The translations under genes were made by a program, and so were the position numbers. From contig CAWDAK010000010.1 of assembly GCA_963800255.1 (NCBI GenBank), positions 124,001 through 188,000 on the forward strand: a DNA stretch of 64,000 nt, given 5' to 3'. The notes beneath the pieces are model-generated. The model saw nothing but the letters and a program-made list of their open reading frames with translations. It was not told where the DNA came from and made no database searches. Shown piece after piece: positions 1-10,424 of the stretch (positions are counted from its first letter, which is position 1; each line of letters begins with the position of its first letter). Source of the DNA: DATFVA01 sp963800255 (GTDB taxonomy: Bacteria; Bacteroidota; Ignavibacteria; Ignavibacteriales; Ignavibacteriaceae).

Positions 1-763
1 CTATTGGCTGAAGGTTTTTGAAATTCCTGAAGGCGGCAGAGCTTCAAGAGGACGTTCTATTCTTAACCTTATCGAAAAAGAGAAGGAAGAAAATATTACG
101 GCCTTTGTCACTGTAAAAGAATTTGATGATAACCATTATCTGGTTATGGCAACCCAGAAGGGAACAATTAAAAAGACCGTCCTTTCTGCTTATGGCAATG
201 TTAGAAAAGGTGGAATAAATGCCATCAACATTGTCAAGGATGACAGACTTATTTCCGTTAAAATGACGGATGGAAGTAACGATATCGTGCTTGGAACCCG
301 GAATGGGTTTGCAATAAGGTTTGCTGAAAAAGATGTTAGAGATATGGGCAGGGTAGCTACGGGTGTCCGTGGAATAAAGCTTGCCAAGGGTGATCTTGTT
401 GTTGGACTCCTGATTATTAAACGGAACGATAATATCCTTGTCGTAACAGAAAAGGGTTTTGGGAAGCGTTCTGACATAAATGATTACAGAATTACACATC
501 GCGGAGGCAAAGGAGTTATTACCGTTAAGACCAGTGATAAGGTCGGCAAAATGATAGCGATGATGGAAGTTGTTGACGGTGATGAACTTGTTATAATTTC
601 CTCTCACGGAATGGTTATCCGTCAGAGCGTGAAGGATATTCGGGTGATGGGCAGAAACACTCAGGGTGTAAGAGTAATCCGACTTAAGGAAAGCGATTCA
701 ATTGCGGATATCGCAAAGGTTATTCCTGAGGATGAAACCGAGGTACCAATAGCAGTTGAGTAA
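1..763 (+). CDS. gyrA: DNA gyrase subunit A, C-terminal part (5' end outside window)
   Basis: This is the C-terminal DNA-wrapping domain of the GyrA subunit of the type II topoisomerase that introduces negative supercoils. The reading frame is open from base 2, before any start codon, so the gene begins upstream of the window. The visible part contains the repeated blades of the GyrA beta-pinwheel (for example VMATQKGTIKKT, QGVRVIRL) and a GyrA-box-like motif HRGGKG near 497-515, which in the family is needed for DNA wrapping. It ends with TAA at 761-763 after a short acidic tail (EDETEVPIAVE). The next gene, hemL, is convergent. ParC is the alternative, but the GyrA-box-like motif favours GyrA. 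Confidence 0.93.
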   Translation, partial: YWLKVFEIPEGGRASRGRSILNLIEKEKEENITAFVTVKEFDDNHYLVMATQKGTIKKTVLSAYGNVRKGGINAINIVKDDRLISVKMTDGSNDIVLGTRNGFAIRFAEKDVRDMGRVATGVRGIKLAKGDLVVGLLIIKRNDNILVVTEKGFGKRSDINDYRITHRGGKGVITVKTSDKVGKMIAMMEVVDGDELVIISSHGMVIRQSVKDIRVMGRNTQGVRVIRLKESDSIADIAKVIPEDETEVPIAVE

Positions 764-881
764 ATAGGCCGAAAATAAAACCTTTTAAGTGCTGGTATCT
801 GCCATACTGATGAAAGACGATCAACCCAATGACTGGACGTTAATTCGAAAAATGAGACTGTCCGAAAAATTAGATGACATT

Positions 882-1000
882 CATTAATTCCAAAGAATCT
901 GGAATTTCATTGGATTCCGAAGCAAATCCGGAATAATCATTAGATTCCGAAATAAATCCGGAATGACATCCCATTAGATTCCGAAATAAATTCGGAATGG
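882..1000. repeat. Array of REP-like hairpin units between gyrA and hemL
   Basis: About four imperfect units of 28-33 bp follow each other. The clearest are near 909-936, 936-967 and 968-1000. Each holds an inverted repeat of the form ATTCCG...CGGAAT, so each can fold into a short hairpin on either strand. The array sits between two convergent genes, where it could act as a two-way terminator or as a REP-like repeat target. No open frame of note crosses it. Confidence 0.6.
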
Positions 1001-1039
1001 TACTTATAAGATAGCCTCTTTTTTTTGATAAGTACTTGC

Positions 1040-2330
1040 TTAAAAAATTGATTTTAATGTCTCGAAGTTTGCTTTAATGGTTTTTTCCAGATCATTTGTG
1101 GTATGCACTGTTGATATAAAAGCAGCTTCAAACTGAGCTGGTGCAAGGTATATTCCTCTCTCAAGCATTCCGTGGAAATACTTACCGTATAACTCTGTAT
1201 TTGAAGTTACAGCCGAGTTAAAATCAACAACTGGTTTTTCCGTAAAGAACATACAAGACATCGAGCCAACGCGATTTAATGCAAGATTTTTTCCTATCTT
1301 TTTAAGGTTCTCTCTGAATCCACCCTCAAGTATTTTCCCTTTTTCATCAAGATCAGTATACAAATCAGGATTTTCTTTAATGTATTTTAAAGCTGCATAA
1401 CCGGCAGCCATAGCCAGCGGGTTTCCGCTTAAAGTTCCAGCCTGGTAAACTGGTCCTGCCGGAGATATCATTTGCATGATTTCCCTTTTTCCACCGAATC
1501 CACCTACAGGCAGTCCCCCGCCAATAATTTTACCAAAAGTTGTTAGATCAGGCTTGATCCCCAGAATTTCCTGAGCTCCACCCTTTGCCACACGGAACCC
1601 TGTCATAACCTCATCAAATATTAATATAATATTTTCATCATCACATATTTTTCTTAATGCAGAAATGAACTCATCCGAAGCTCGCACCACACCCATATTT
1701 CCGGCTATTGGTTCAATTATAATAGCCGCAATTTCATTTTTATTAGAGCTGATTAAACTCTTCACTGATTCAATGTCATTATAATCAGCAACCAGCGTGT
1801 CTGCCGCATTTCCTTTTGTTACGCCCGGACTGGTAGGAACGCCGAGGGTTAATGCTCCTGAACCTGCTTTTATAAGGAAATAATCTGCATGTCCGTGGTA
1901 GCAGCCTTCAAACTTTATAAACTTTTCCTTTCCTGTATATCCCCTTGCGGTTCTTATTGCGCTCATAGTTGCTTCTGTTCCGCTATTAACCATCCTCACC
2001 ATTTCTACAGAAGGCACAAGTTCAGTTATTATTTTTGCCATCTCTACTTCTAGTGAAGTCGGTGCTCCATAACTAGTCCCATCTTTAAGGGCTTCCTGCA
2101 GAGCCTTTATAATAAATGGAGGGTTATGTCCAAACAGATGCGGACCCCAGCTTCCGATATAGTCGATAAAATCGTTTCCGTCAACATCAAATATTCTTTG
2201 AACCAGACCCTCTAGTGATGAACAGGGGATCACCGCCAACAGATTTGAACGCACGTACCGGGGAATTTACTCCTCCGGGAATAACTTTTTTTGCTTCATC
2301 AAAAAGCTGATGACTTTTGCTTGTATTCAT
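1040..2330 (-). CDS. hemL: Glutamate-1-semialdehyde 2,1-aminomutase, with one frameshift
   Basis: PLP enzyme that converts glutamate-1-semialdehyde to 5-aminolevulinate, the last step of the C5 route to heme. The readable C-terminal frame has VNSGTEATMSAIRTARG, FDEVMTGFR and the PLP lysine in FGKIIGGG. The true start is the ATG at 2330-2328 (MNTSKSHQLF...), whose frame holds the conserved VIPGGVNSPVRAF. It leaves frame near 2191-2198, where one extra base in CAAAGAATATTTG separates ...GSGSK from IFDVDGN. Removing one A joins both halves into a protein of about 429 residues, normal for the family, with the lysine near residue 267. The other heme genes lie far away at 46.9-60 kb. A real loss of function is unlikely because hemA is present, so a sequence error is the simplest reading. 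Confidence 0.9.
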
Positions 2331-2491
2331 AGAGTCCTTAAATCAAATTGTTAACCTGGAAAAATTGGAAAGGTAAAGATAATCCATAACGTAAAAACAT
2401 TCTACATAAATCCTGCAGAAAAGCTCCATTTTTTAACCGTGATACACTGCATAGAATTATTAACAAATCGTAAATAAATTAAAGGTAATTA

Positions 2492-3814
2492 ATGAATAAA
2501 CTTACCTATAAAATAAAAGTCTGGTATCACCTGTTAACCAACAGCATAGGTTTTTACCCTACACTGATTAGTGCAATCTTTTTTTTCATCGGTTCCGGAA
2601 TGATTTTGCTTGAATCAAGCGGTGATACCAGATTTTTCATTAAAAACTTTCCTCTTGTAATGATCTCAAGCAGCGACACGGCAAGGCTGATATTGAGTAC
2701 AATCGCCGGGGGAGTAATATCCCTGACTGTCTTTAGTTTTACTATGGTAATGATTGTATTCAACCAGGCAGCAACGAATTATTCTCCCAGGATTATTCCG
2801 GGTCTGATTTCAAAGAAATCCCATCAGATAGTCCTTGGATTTTATGTGGGTACGCTCATTTATTGTCTCCTCGTAATGATAAATATCGATTCAAAGCATT
2901 TCGGAATATCTTTACCAGCATTTTCAGTGTTTATCGGGGAGTGCTTTGGAATAATATGCCTTGTTCTTTTTGTTTATTTCATCCACTCAATTTCTAATTC
3001 TATTCAGATAGGAAATATACTTCAGGGTATTTATAAACAGACTATTGATGGGTTAAAAAGAGAAGAGGCCGAAAATAAAAATCCCGATGAGTCGGGTTTT
3101 GATGCAAGAGAAAGCTGGAAAGTTCTTAATAGTCCGCAGTCAGGGTACCTGCAGAGAATTGAGCAAAATAAAATTCTGGATATACTTGATAAAAATAATT
3201 GCAGGATGGAAATTACAATTCCCCTTGGTACCTTTATTTTAGAAAATTTCCCTATGGCAAGAATTAGTCATGAAGTTGAAGATAAAGTACTGGAACAAAT
3301 TCTGAGTAATTTTATATTTTTTGAGGAGGAAATTGTAGGGGAAAATTATTATTTCGGGTTTAAGCAAATAACCGAAACGGCTGTTAAAGCCTTAAGTCCG
3401 GGTATTAACGATCCCGGTACGGCCATAAAAGCTATCGACTACCTTACAGATCTAATAACTATGAAGTTAAAACTTGAGGAGAAAAGGTTTCTCTATCATG
3501 ATAAGAAACCGATGATTTTATTATGTAACCCATCGAACGAAAATCTTATTTACTTTTGTTACGCGCCTATCAGGGAATATGGAAAAAGCGACGTAATTAT
3601 TATAACAAAATTACTTAATTCTATGAGAGAGATAATCCTATCCACAGATTCCACCAAATTTGAAAAACTTATATTAGATGAGGTAGTTATTCTGATAGAG
3701 GACTCAGATAAGAATCTGAATAACAAAGCGGACAGGAAGAAAATCAATATCCTAATTGATGAAATAAATCATACTAGTAAACAAAAAACAGAATTAAAAA
3801 AGTTGGCTATATGA
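2492..3814 (+). CDS. DUF2254 family predicted membrane protein
   Basis: A 440-residue protein with about four hydrophobic segments in its first 170 residues (near 20-40, 60-90, 115-130 and 140-165), followed by a soluble C-terminal half. The segment LILSTIAGGVISLTVFSFTMVMIVFNQAATNYSPRIIPGL resembles the signature of DUF2254 membrane proteins, whose biochemical function is unknown to me. The start is preceded by an AAAGG-like ribosome binding site just before 2492. The gene is divergent from hemL and converges with the sucrose synthase gene, overlapping its 3' end by 8 bases. Confidence 0.75.
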   Translation: MNKLTYKIKVWYHLLTNSIGFYPTLISAIFFFIGSGMILLESSGDTRFFIKNFPLVMISSSDTARLILSTIAGGVISLTVFSFTMVMIVFNQAATNYSPRIIPGLISKKSHQIVLGFYVGTLIYCLLVMINIDSKHFGISLPAFSVFIGECFGIICLVLFVYFIHSISNSIQIGNILQGIYKQTIDGLKREEAENKNPDESGFDARESWKVLNSPQSGYLQRIEQNKILDILDKNNCRMEITIPLGTFILENFPMARISHEVEDKVLEQILSNFIFFEEEIVGENYYFGFKQITETAVKALSPGINDPGTAIKAIDYLTDLITMKLKLEEKRFLYHDKKPMILLCNPSNENLIYFCYAPIREYGKSDVIIITKLLNSMREIILSTDSTKFEKLILDEVVILIEDSDKNLNNKADRKKINILIDEINHTSKQKTELKKLAI

Positions 3815-6205
3815 TATTTTTATGTTTTTCAAGGATATCTTTTGCACGAGGTTTATAGAGTAAATTAAATATTACATCCAGGTAGGCATTCATCTCCTCC
3901 ATTTCGATATTAGTAGTATAGCGCCAGAAGCCATAAATCTTTGCGAGCTCAAGGAGCTTGTTTGCATATAAATCCCAGTTATAATCCTTTTCAACTCTAT
4001 CTATAGCCCGCTTTGAGATCCGCTTCCACAAAGCATCATCCTTGTTGACGTCAAGAAGAAATTTGAGAATTTTATTTGTTGATTCTTCTGCGTTTACCGG
4101 ATCTATATGGAATCCATTGATCTGATCCTCAATAATCTCAAGGGGACCGCCGTACATGGTTGCAAATACGGGAAGACCGGAATGCATAGCTTCCAGCACC
4201 GTCAATCCGAAACCTTCGAACAATGCAGGCTGAACGAATATCCCCTTACGGTCTGCAATTAATCTATACACCTCTCCGGTTTGATCTTTTCTGAACAACT
4301 TACCTATCCAGCGTATCTTATCATGCAAGCCATAATCATTTATGATTGAATGCATCACTCTTATCTGCTCTTTTTCTTCCTCATCGTTGGAATCCTCTGT
4401 TCTTACATTTCCCGCTACAATAATTAGATTAGATATTTTCTGTAATTCTTTGCTTTCTCCAAACCATCTGGCAAGAGAAGTCAGGTTCTTTATTTTATCA
4501 AGACGGGCAAGAGAAAAGATCGGAATTAGTCCCGGGGTACTTAATTTTCCAACTACATCAGGATCATCGGCATTGTTAAAGAGGAGATCGTCTAACTCCT
4601 CCTTTAATTCGTTAAGCCTGTCCTCCTCCTGCGTATAAGGAAAGTAAAAATTAAAATTTACTCCCGGCGGAACGATATTGAACTTAGGGTGAAAAAGATT
4701 TATGCCTCCTGTTACCCGGTATAAATCAGGCATAGTAAAATATTTATATGATTCATACTGCCCTATGCTGTCTTCGGTACCAGCTATTTCCTGGTATGAT
4801 GAAGTGACAATAATGTTTGCCGCATTCATAGCGATAAGATCAGCAGTAAATTGAGTGGAGAAATGGTACTGTTCTTCAAGGTTCTTCCAGTACAGGGCAC
4901 TATATAGATACTTACTTTTTTCGAGCGCATGTGCAATGTTGCACTGGGTAACGCCATATTTCCTTGAAAGCATGAAAGCAACTGTATTTCCATCAGAATA
5001 GTTGCCTATTATAAAATCCGGCCTTGATCCGAATTCTGCCAGAAGTTCCTTATATGAATCCTCAGCAAAATCCTCAAGGTATGGCCAAACTTCAAAGCGT
5101 GAAATCCAATTGTCAGTTACAGCAGGATTATTTGAGCGGAATGGAACACGCAGTATCCAGGAATTTTTTGTGTCATTGACCTTTTCGAGTCTCTGATTTG
5201 ATTTTGTATTGCCTGCGTTTGGGATCAGGCGGGTTAAGATAATAATCTTGGGAACAGCCTCTACACCAGCCTCAGAGAGCGATTTGATCATAGCCTTTTC
5301 AAGTGCTTTAACCTGATCCAGGATGTAAACAACCTGTCCCCCCGTATCTGGAAGACCCAGCACCCCTTCCTGCCCAAAATAGCCATGGGGCGAAATGATC
5401 GCAATATTAAAAATCATAGGGATATTGGAGAGAAACTTTTTCAGGGCGAAAAAATCGGGTGTCTGAAGAAGACTATCAAGCTGTTTAAGGCTTTCTGCAA
5501 CAGAACCCGAAGTATTGCCTAACCCCCTCTCAAATCCCAGTTCCTGAAGATCATTACTAAAATTTTTGTATTCCTCGTCTTCCGGTTTTCTCTTCAGGAG
5601 ATTCAAAGCCTTATCAATTCGCTTGCTTAAATCAGCAGGATCTTTTACCCTGTCATTAAGAATTAACTGATGTGAATCATGTTTGTGAACGAAAAGAAAA
5701 TCGAATAATGCTTTCCTCATTTTTTCCGGTTGGGTGAACATAGTACTTGACAAATAGCGGTTAAGGAATTCAACCCCTCGTCCTATGCTTTTAGCCTCAC
5801 GAATGCTGGGAAATTTATCATAGAAGGTTCTGAAGTTAAGAGACAGTATTTCTTCAGTTCTGCCTGGAGAAATATAGGTTTCTTTTGCTTCGAGATAAGT
5901 ACTTACATCTGTTTCCTCAAAATACTTTTCTTCAACATTGAACATATAGAAATCTGAATGTCCGATACTTCCGCGAATTTCAAAGTAAACGAGGCTGCCA
6001 ATGGTTACTGATTCAGTTACTTTTTGGATAACAGCGCTAATAGCATCATAATTACCCTTCTTCTTATCTTTCTTTTAAAATCATCGAGAATCTCTTTGAG
6101 ATTCCCGTAGACCATTAATTTATTTTTACTTGAACATACTTTATTAAAATATCTGAAAAAATCTTTTTTGTTTTCTTCGATTATCTGTGTTACCTGTTTA
6201 CTCAA
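3807..6205 (-). CDS. Sucrose synthase, with one frameshift near the N terminus
   Basis: GT4-family glucosyltransferase that reversibly converts sucrose and NDP to NDP-glucose and fructose. The signature NIAIISPHGYFGQ...LPDTGGQVVYILDQ and the downstream glycosyltransferase motifs (FSLARLDKIKNL, EGFGLTVLEAMHSGLPVFAT) are clear. A start at the TTG at 6205-6203, behind AGGAAG, gives the sucrose-synthase-like N terminus, but the frame breaks near 6073-6076 in an AAAA run. Adding one A restores ...LDDFKKKDKKKGNYDAIS and yields about 799 residues, the usual length; without it only residues from 5945 onward are read. Third gene of a fructokinase / SPS-SPP / sucrose synthase operon, 11 bases behind the SPS gene. 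UDP- versus ADP-glucose preference cannot be read from the sequence. Confidence 0.9.
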
Positions 6206-6216
6206 GCTTAACTTCC

Positions 6217-8382
6217 TTACATATTTAGAAATTTATAATGTTTTATTCCGTCGATAATTCCACCCGCAAAACTCCGTCGGGCGAAGTAAATCCTTTTCCC
6301 GCCCCGTAATCCTTCGAGTTCCTTGCTATAATTTGATACTACCACACCAAGCAGTTCACCCTTTAACATCTCTTTATCGTTTCCTGAATCCCCCGCTACA
6401 AGTATGTGCTCATAGGGAATATTCCAGCGGTAAGCCAGGTAGCGTATGGCTTTACCTTTTGAAGCTCTATAGGGCAAAATATCCAAAAATCTTTCGTGGC
6501 TGAATATGATAGTGGTTTTCAGCTTATTTTTAATGAGCGTGTCTTTTACCTCCTGCAGATGTTCCTGGTTTTCTTCCATAAAGTAACTTATTTTGTATTT
6601 CCTCTGGGTGAACTTTTCCTGAGGTGTCAGAAACCTGAGGTTCTTTAATACTTCTTCAATTCTATTTTTCTGCCAGCGGTGACTAATATGCGCATCCCAA
6701 CCTTTTGAATATATCAGCTCTTCCTTAAAGTTATAATAAATCTCAGAACCTACAGAGGAGATAATCACATCAGGGATTATAACGTTGTTTTCTTTCAAAA
6801 TATTTATTGCAGAGTCTACTGTTCTCCCTGTAGCAACCGCAAAACCAGGCTTATTTTTCTCCGAAGTAACTATTGCTTTAAATTCTGTCAGGCTTTCTTC
6901 GTCTCCCAGCAGGGTGTTGTCTATATCGGTGACGATTAATCTTTCCATTGAAAGAAGTTTTCTCCCTACTGTTGCGAAGGTATTTTCTTTAACCAGTTCC
7001 CTTCCCAGCAGCTTTTCTATTTCAGAAAGATAACTTTCCTTATGTGCTTCCCAGGTATAGTGTTCACTAACATTTTTAATTCCGTTACTTGAAAAATTCT
7101 CCCATAAGTCCGGATTTTCCAGGATCTCCCCAATGGCTTTTGCTATGTTGTCGGAATCAGAAACATCAACCAGAATTCCATGCTTGCAATTTTTAATTAT
7201 ATCACGGGGTCCACCATCGTCAGTTGCAACAACCGGCACCCCTGAAGCTGCGGCTTCAATAAGCGTTAACCCAAAAGGCTCAGCAAGAGCCGCATTTACA
7301 AATATTCCGCGTGATTGAGCAGCTATCCGGTATAGCTGAGGGATTTCATGTTCTGTATTGTGTCTTTTGGGAATTGCCATTTTTCCGTATAGATTGTATT
7401 TGTCCATCAGTAATAAAATCTCAGTAAGGACTTCACGTTCATTTTCGGGCATTTCCTGAATGTCCTCCCTTATGCCGGCAAATATGGCAAGATTAGATTT
7501 GTACTGAAGGTTTTTATTTTCACCATATGCCTTAATAAGTCCGGAAATGTTTTTTCGTTTATCCGGACGGCATATTGTAAGTATCATAGGTTTGTTAACA
7601 TCAACAAAAAAACTGAAAAGCTTTTCCCCGATTAAACCCTTCCATTTTTCAGACTCCTCTTTATCCTCCGGTTTCTGGTTGTAGGGATAGAATATTTTAA
7701 TATCAACACCCGGAGGTATCACCTTAAACTTGCTCTTATCAGTATTCTGATAGTCTCCATACTGCTTGTCAATTTCCTGCCCGGTACTCGTAACGATCAT
7801 ATCGGCATAATAAATAATCTCCTCTTCAATCTTTATCCTATGATTTATTTTATACCGTCTTTCAATTTCGCCGGTGTCAACACCCTCGTTAAGCAGCTTT
7901 CTTAGTTTATCTTTTCCAAGAGAGTGCCCGGTATGGACAAACAATATTCCGAAGAACTTGGTAAGCTCACTACACACATAGCCGGCATCGGCGTAATGAC
8001 TATGAATTATATCCGGAAGTCTTCCTGCTGATTTTATATGCTTTATGCTCTTATCAACAAATTCCTCCAGGTGATCCCAAAGGTTTTCTTTACGCAGGTA
8101 TTTTCCGCCGCCTGCTCTTATCCTGATGATGCTGAATTTATCATTTACTTTCTCAACGGGGTTTGCATAGTCTTCAGAAACGGTCTTATCTTTTATCATG
8201 CGTGTTATAAGCTCAACTTTTTCTACCCGGTTATCACGACTTATGGCATTTGCAAGCTCTAAGACATACTTAACCTGTCCACCCGTGTCGGAATCCCGTC
8301 CGAACTCAGGATTATCGCTCCTTATTAACCCATGAATACTGTAAAGCTGGATATACAGTCCCTTATTTTTATTATTATTCAT
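6217..8382 (-). CDS. Bidomain sucrose-phosphate synthase / sucrose-phosphate phosphatase
   Basis: A 721-residue fusion. The first ~460 residues are a GT4 glycosyltransferase like sucrose-phosphate synthase (FGRDSDTGGQVKYVLELANA; HSHYADAGYV; EPFGLTLIEAAASGVPVVAT), making sucrose-6-phosphate from NDP-glucose and fructose-6-phosphate. From about residue 480 there is a HAD phosphatase with DIDNTLL as nucleophile motif, VATGR, and AGDSGNDKEML as the acidic motif, typical of sucrose-phosphate phosphatase. The two steps of sucrose synthesis thus sit in one polypeptide. It overlaps the upstream fructokinase gene by 8 bases and is followed 11 bases later by the sucrose synthase start, indicating one transcript. 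Confidence 0.9.
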   Translation of the reverse strand: MNNNKNKGLYIQLYSIHGLIRSDNPEFGRDSDTGGQVKYVLELANAISRDNRVEKVELITRMIKDKTVSEDYANPVEKVNDKFSIIRIRAGGGKYLRKENLWDHLEEFVDKSIKHIKSAGRLPDIIHSHYADAGYVCSELTKFFGILFVHTGHSLGKDKLRKLLNEGVDTGEIERRYKINHRIKIEEEIIYYADMIVTSTGQEIDKQYGDYQNTDKSKFKVIPPGVDIKIFYPYNQKPEDKEESEKWKGLIGEKLFSFFVDVNKPMILTICRPDKRKNISGLIKAYGENKNLQYKSNLAIFAGIREDIQEMPENEREVLTEILLLMDKYNLYGKMAIPKRHNTEHEIPQLYRIAAQSRGIFVNAALAEPFGLTLIEAAASGVPVVATDDGGPRDIIKNCKHGILVDVSDSDNIAKAIGEILENPDLWENFSSNGIKNVSEHYTWEAHKESYLSEIEKLLGRELVKENTFATVGRKLLSMERLIVTDIDNTLLGDEESLTEFKAIVTSEKNKPGFAVATGRTVDSAINILKENNVIIPDVIISSVGSEIYYNFKEELIYSKGWDAHISHRWQKNRIEEVLKNLRFLTPQEKFTQRKYKISYFMEENQEHLQEVKDTLIKNKLKTTIIFSHERFLDILPYRASKGKAIRYLAYRWNIPYEHILVAGDSGNDKEMLKGELLGVVVSNYSKELEGLRGGKRIYFARRSFAGGIIDGIKHYKFLNM

Positions 8383-9265
8383 TCATCAACTCTTTATATT
8401 TATCATATAATTCTAAATCATCCGGTATTGCCCCATTTATTTTTACAATTTCCCCTGCAAAGTTCGAAGCCAGTTTATTTGATTTTTCGATATCCCACCC
8501 CTCTAAATAGCCCAGGCAATAAACCGCAGCGTATGCGTCTCCCGCTCCCACCGTATCTACAACATTATCTATTTCTAACTTGTAAACACTATTCCGGTTT
8601 CCTTCATAAATAACAGCCCCCTGGTCTCCATGCGTAACGCACAATTGTTCAATTGAGTATTCACTTAACAGCCTTTTGGGAGTTTCATACGTATCGAAAG
8701 GTTTATCTAGCAGTAACGTATTAACAAGATGCAGCTCTTCTACGTTCAGTTTTAGAATATTACAGGCACTAATGCATTCTTCAATCAATTCTTTTGTATA
8801 AAAGTTTTGCCGGATGTTTAAATCGCAAAAATATTTAAGATCCCTGTGGTAAAAGTGATGAATAGTCTCCCGTGTTGTTAAATTCCTTTGAGCAAGTGTT
8901 CCATAATAAAGGCAGTCTGTCTGTTCATCAATAAGCTTTTTTACCCCATCCTTCAATTCAATATAATCATACGCCGTTCCGTTTTTTATCTGCCAGGAAG
9001 GAACCTTTTTATCATCAAGCAGCGCAATGGATTCTCCGGTAGGGTGTGCCGGGTCTCTCTGTATGAACTCTGAAGAAAGTTTATTCTTCGAAAAGAAATC
9101 AAGTATTTTCTCTCCGTTCTCATCAGCACCGATACGGCTTACAAAATTACCCTTTCCTGTAAGCCTGATAATGTGATAAATAAAATTAAATGATGCTCCT
9201 CCCAATGTTTTGGAATCAGGATAAACATCAAATAAAATTTCTCCAATTGAGGTTACTCTAGTCAT
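8375..9265 (-). CDS. PfkB-family carbohydrate kinase, probable fructokinase
   Basis: A 296-residue ribokinase-fold sugar kinase. It starts with ITSIGEILFDVYPDSKTLGGASFNF, has the substrate-side GG pair, and ends with the PfkB signature DTVGAGDAYAA containing the catalytic aspartate. Within this operon it would phosphorylate fructose released by sucrose synthase, feeding it to sucrose-phosphate synthase or glycolysis. First gene of the sucrose operon, translationally coupled to the next gene by an 8-base overlap. Specificity for fructose is inferred from the neighbours. Confidence 0.85.
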   Translation of the reverse strand: MTRVTSIGEILFDVYPDSKTLGGASFNFIYHIIRLTGKGNFVSRIGADENGEKILDFFSKNKLSSEFIQRDPAHPTGESIALLDDKKVPSWQIKNGTAYDYIELKDGVKKLIDEQTDCLYYGTLAQRNLTTRETIHHFYHRDLKYFCDLNIRQNFYTKELIEECISACNILKLNVEELHLVNTLLLDKPFDTYETPKRLLSEYSIEQLCVTHGDQGAVIYEGNRNSVYKLEIDNVVDTVGAGDAYAAVYCLGYLEGWDIEKSNKLASNFAGEIVKINGAIPDDLELYDKYKELMNE

Positions 9266-9448
9266 TTAAATTATTCCAGGATCTATTATACCAGTTATTA
9301 TATTACAATAAAATTATCTAATATCAAGTTAGTCCGAACACTCATAAATGCTATAAGCCATTATTATTAAATGATTTAATATTCCTGCGCCGGCCGGGAA
9401 TTAAATGCCTTTTGATTTTGTTTTGTGTATAAAACGAAAGAAGCTGTG

Positions 9449-9904
9449 ATGAAAATGTTCAGACATTATGAGGAGCAGCAGCTCCCCATAAATATAGATG
9501 AAGCCTGGCGATTTTTCTCAGACCCCAGGAACCTTGTAAAAATCACTCCTCCGGCCATGCGGTTTATAATTACGAATAAACCTGCAGAAGATGTTTATTC
9601 CGGTATGATAATTACTTATAAGTTGAGACCATTACTTAATATCCCGATGAACTGGGTAACAGAAATTGTCTCCGTAGATAAACCCAATTCTTTTATTGAT
9701 ATACAAAGGTTCGGGCCATATAAATTCTGGCATCACAGGCATACCTTTAAATCAATATCCGAAGGAGTCATAATGACAGACGAGGTATACTATTCTCTTC
9801 CCTTCGGCATTATTGGAAGTTTATTTCACCCATTGATAGTGAAGAAAAGGATTCAAAATATTTTTAGCTATAGAAAAACAGCATTGAAAAAAATATTCTG
9901 TTAA
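9449..9904 (+). CDS. SRPBCC (START-like) superfamily protein
   Basis: A protein of about 151 residues resembling the ligand-binding SRPBCC cyclase/dehydrase family. It begins HYEEQQLPINIDEAWRFFSDPRNLVKITPP, the usual N-terminal strand-helix pattern of these proteins, and contains MNWVTEIVSVDKPNSFIDIQ and the FWHHRHTF stretch common in this subgroup. I chose the ATG at 9449, behind a weak GAAAGAAG, over an in-frame GTG at 9425. It is a single gene, divergent from the fructokinase across a 160-bp spacer. Ligand unknown. Confidence 0.7.
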   Translation: MKMFRHYEEQQLPINIDEAWRFFSDPRNLVKITPPAMRFIITNKPAEDVYSGMIITYKLRPLLNIPMNWVTEIVSVDKPNSFIDIQRFGPYKFWHHRHTFKSISEGVIMTDEVYYSLPFGIIGSLFHPLIVKKRIQNIFSYRKTALKKIFC

Positions 9905-10424
9905 TCGTATAAAAGTAGGCTTTATGCAGGAATAGAGAAGTATTTAAGGCGTATTCACTGCGTTTTCAATGCGTATTCACTGCGTTTTCACTATGGGATT
10001 GGTTAGGGGTTGATTCGAGGTTAGAAACGGTTTCGTGCGGAGTAATTTGGGTTATTTGCGGTGGGAGCTATACGGGTCTGGTTTGGAGTTAATTGAGCTA
10101 AGTGAGGTGTTAATTTTGAGCCAGTTGGGGGGCAAGACTATTTAGGGATTTTGGTGGAGTTATTTCGGATCATACGTGGTCAGTCCTGGCTGAGACTTTT
10201 CTGGTAAATACGGGCCAGTTCGGACCGCGAATTTGGCGAGTAGTAGTTCAGAGCTGGTTGTGCTGGATCCAGGCTATTTTAAGATTTGGTGGAGTAAATT
10301 CGGGTAATTCGGGGCCCAATTGGATTTGGTACGGGATTTATTCGAGGTTAGATCGAAATTGGTGCAGACAGTTAGGTATTGCCGGGGAGTAATCACCTGC
10401 TTCGACTAGGTTAAAGACAATTTA
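9905..10424. other. Non-coding G-rich stretch with degenerate internal repeats
   Basis: I see no gene in this ~520-base stretch. It is conspicuously G-rich on the plus strand and unlike the AT-rich spacers around it. It starts with a close direct repeat of GCGTATTCACTGCGTTTTCA near 9950 and 9971. Later sentences recur imperfectly: ATTCGAGGTTAGA near 10013 and 10332, and TTTGGTGGAGT followed by AATTCGG or TATTTCGG near 10152 and 10280. Base composition resembles the stretch at 11575-12072 on the other side of the acyltransferase gene. Confidence 0.6.
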
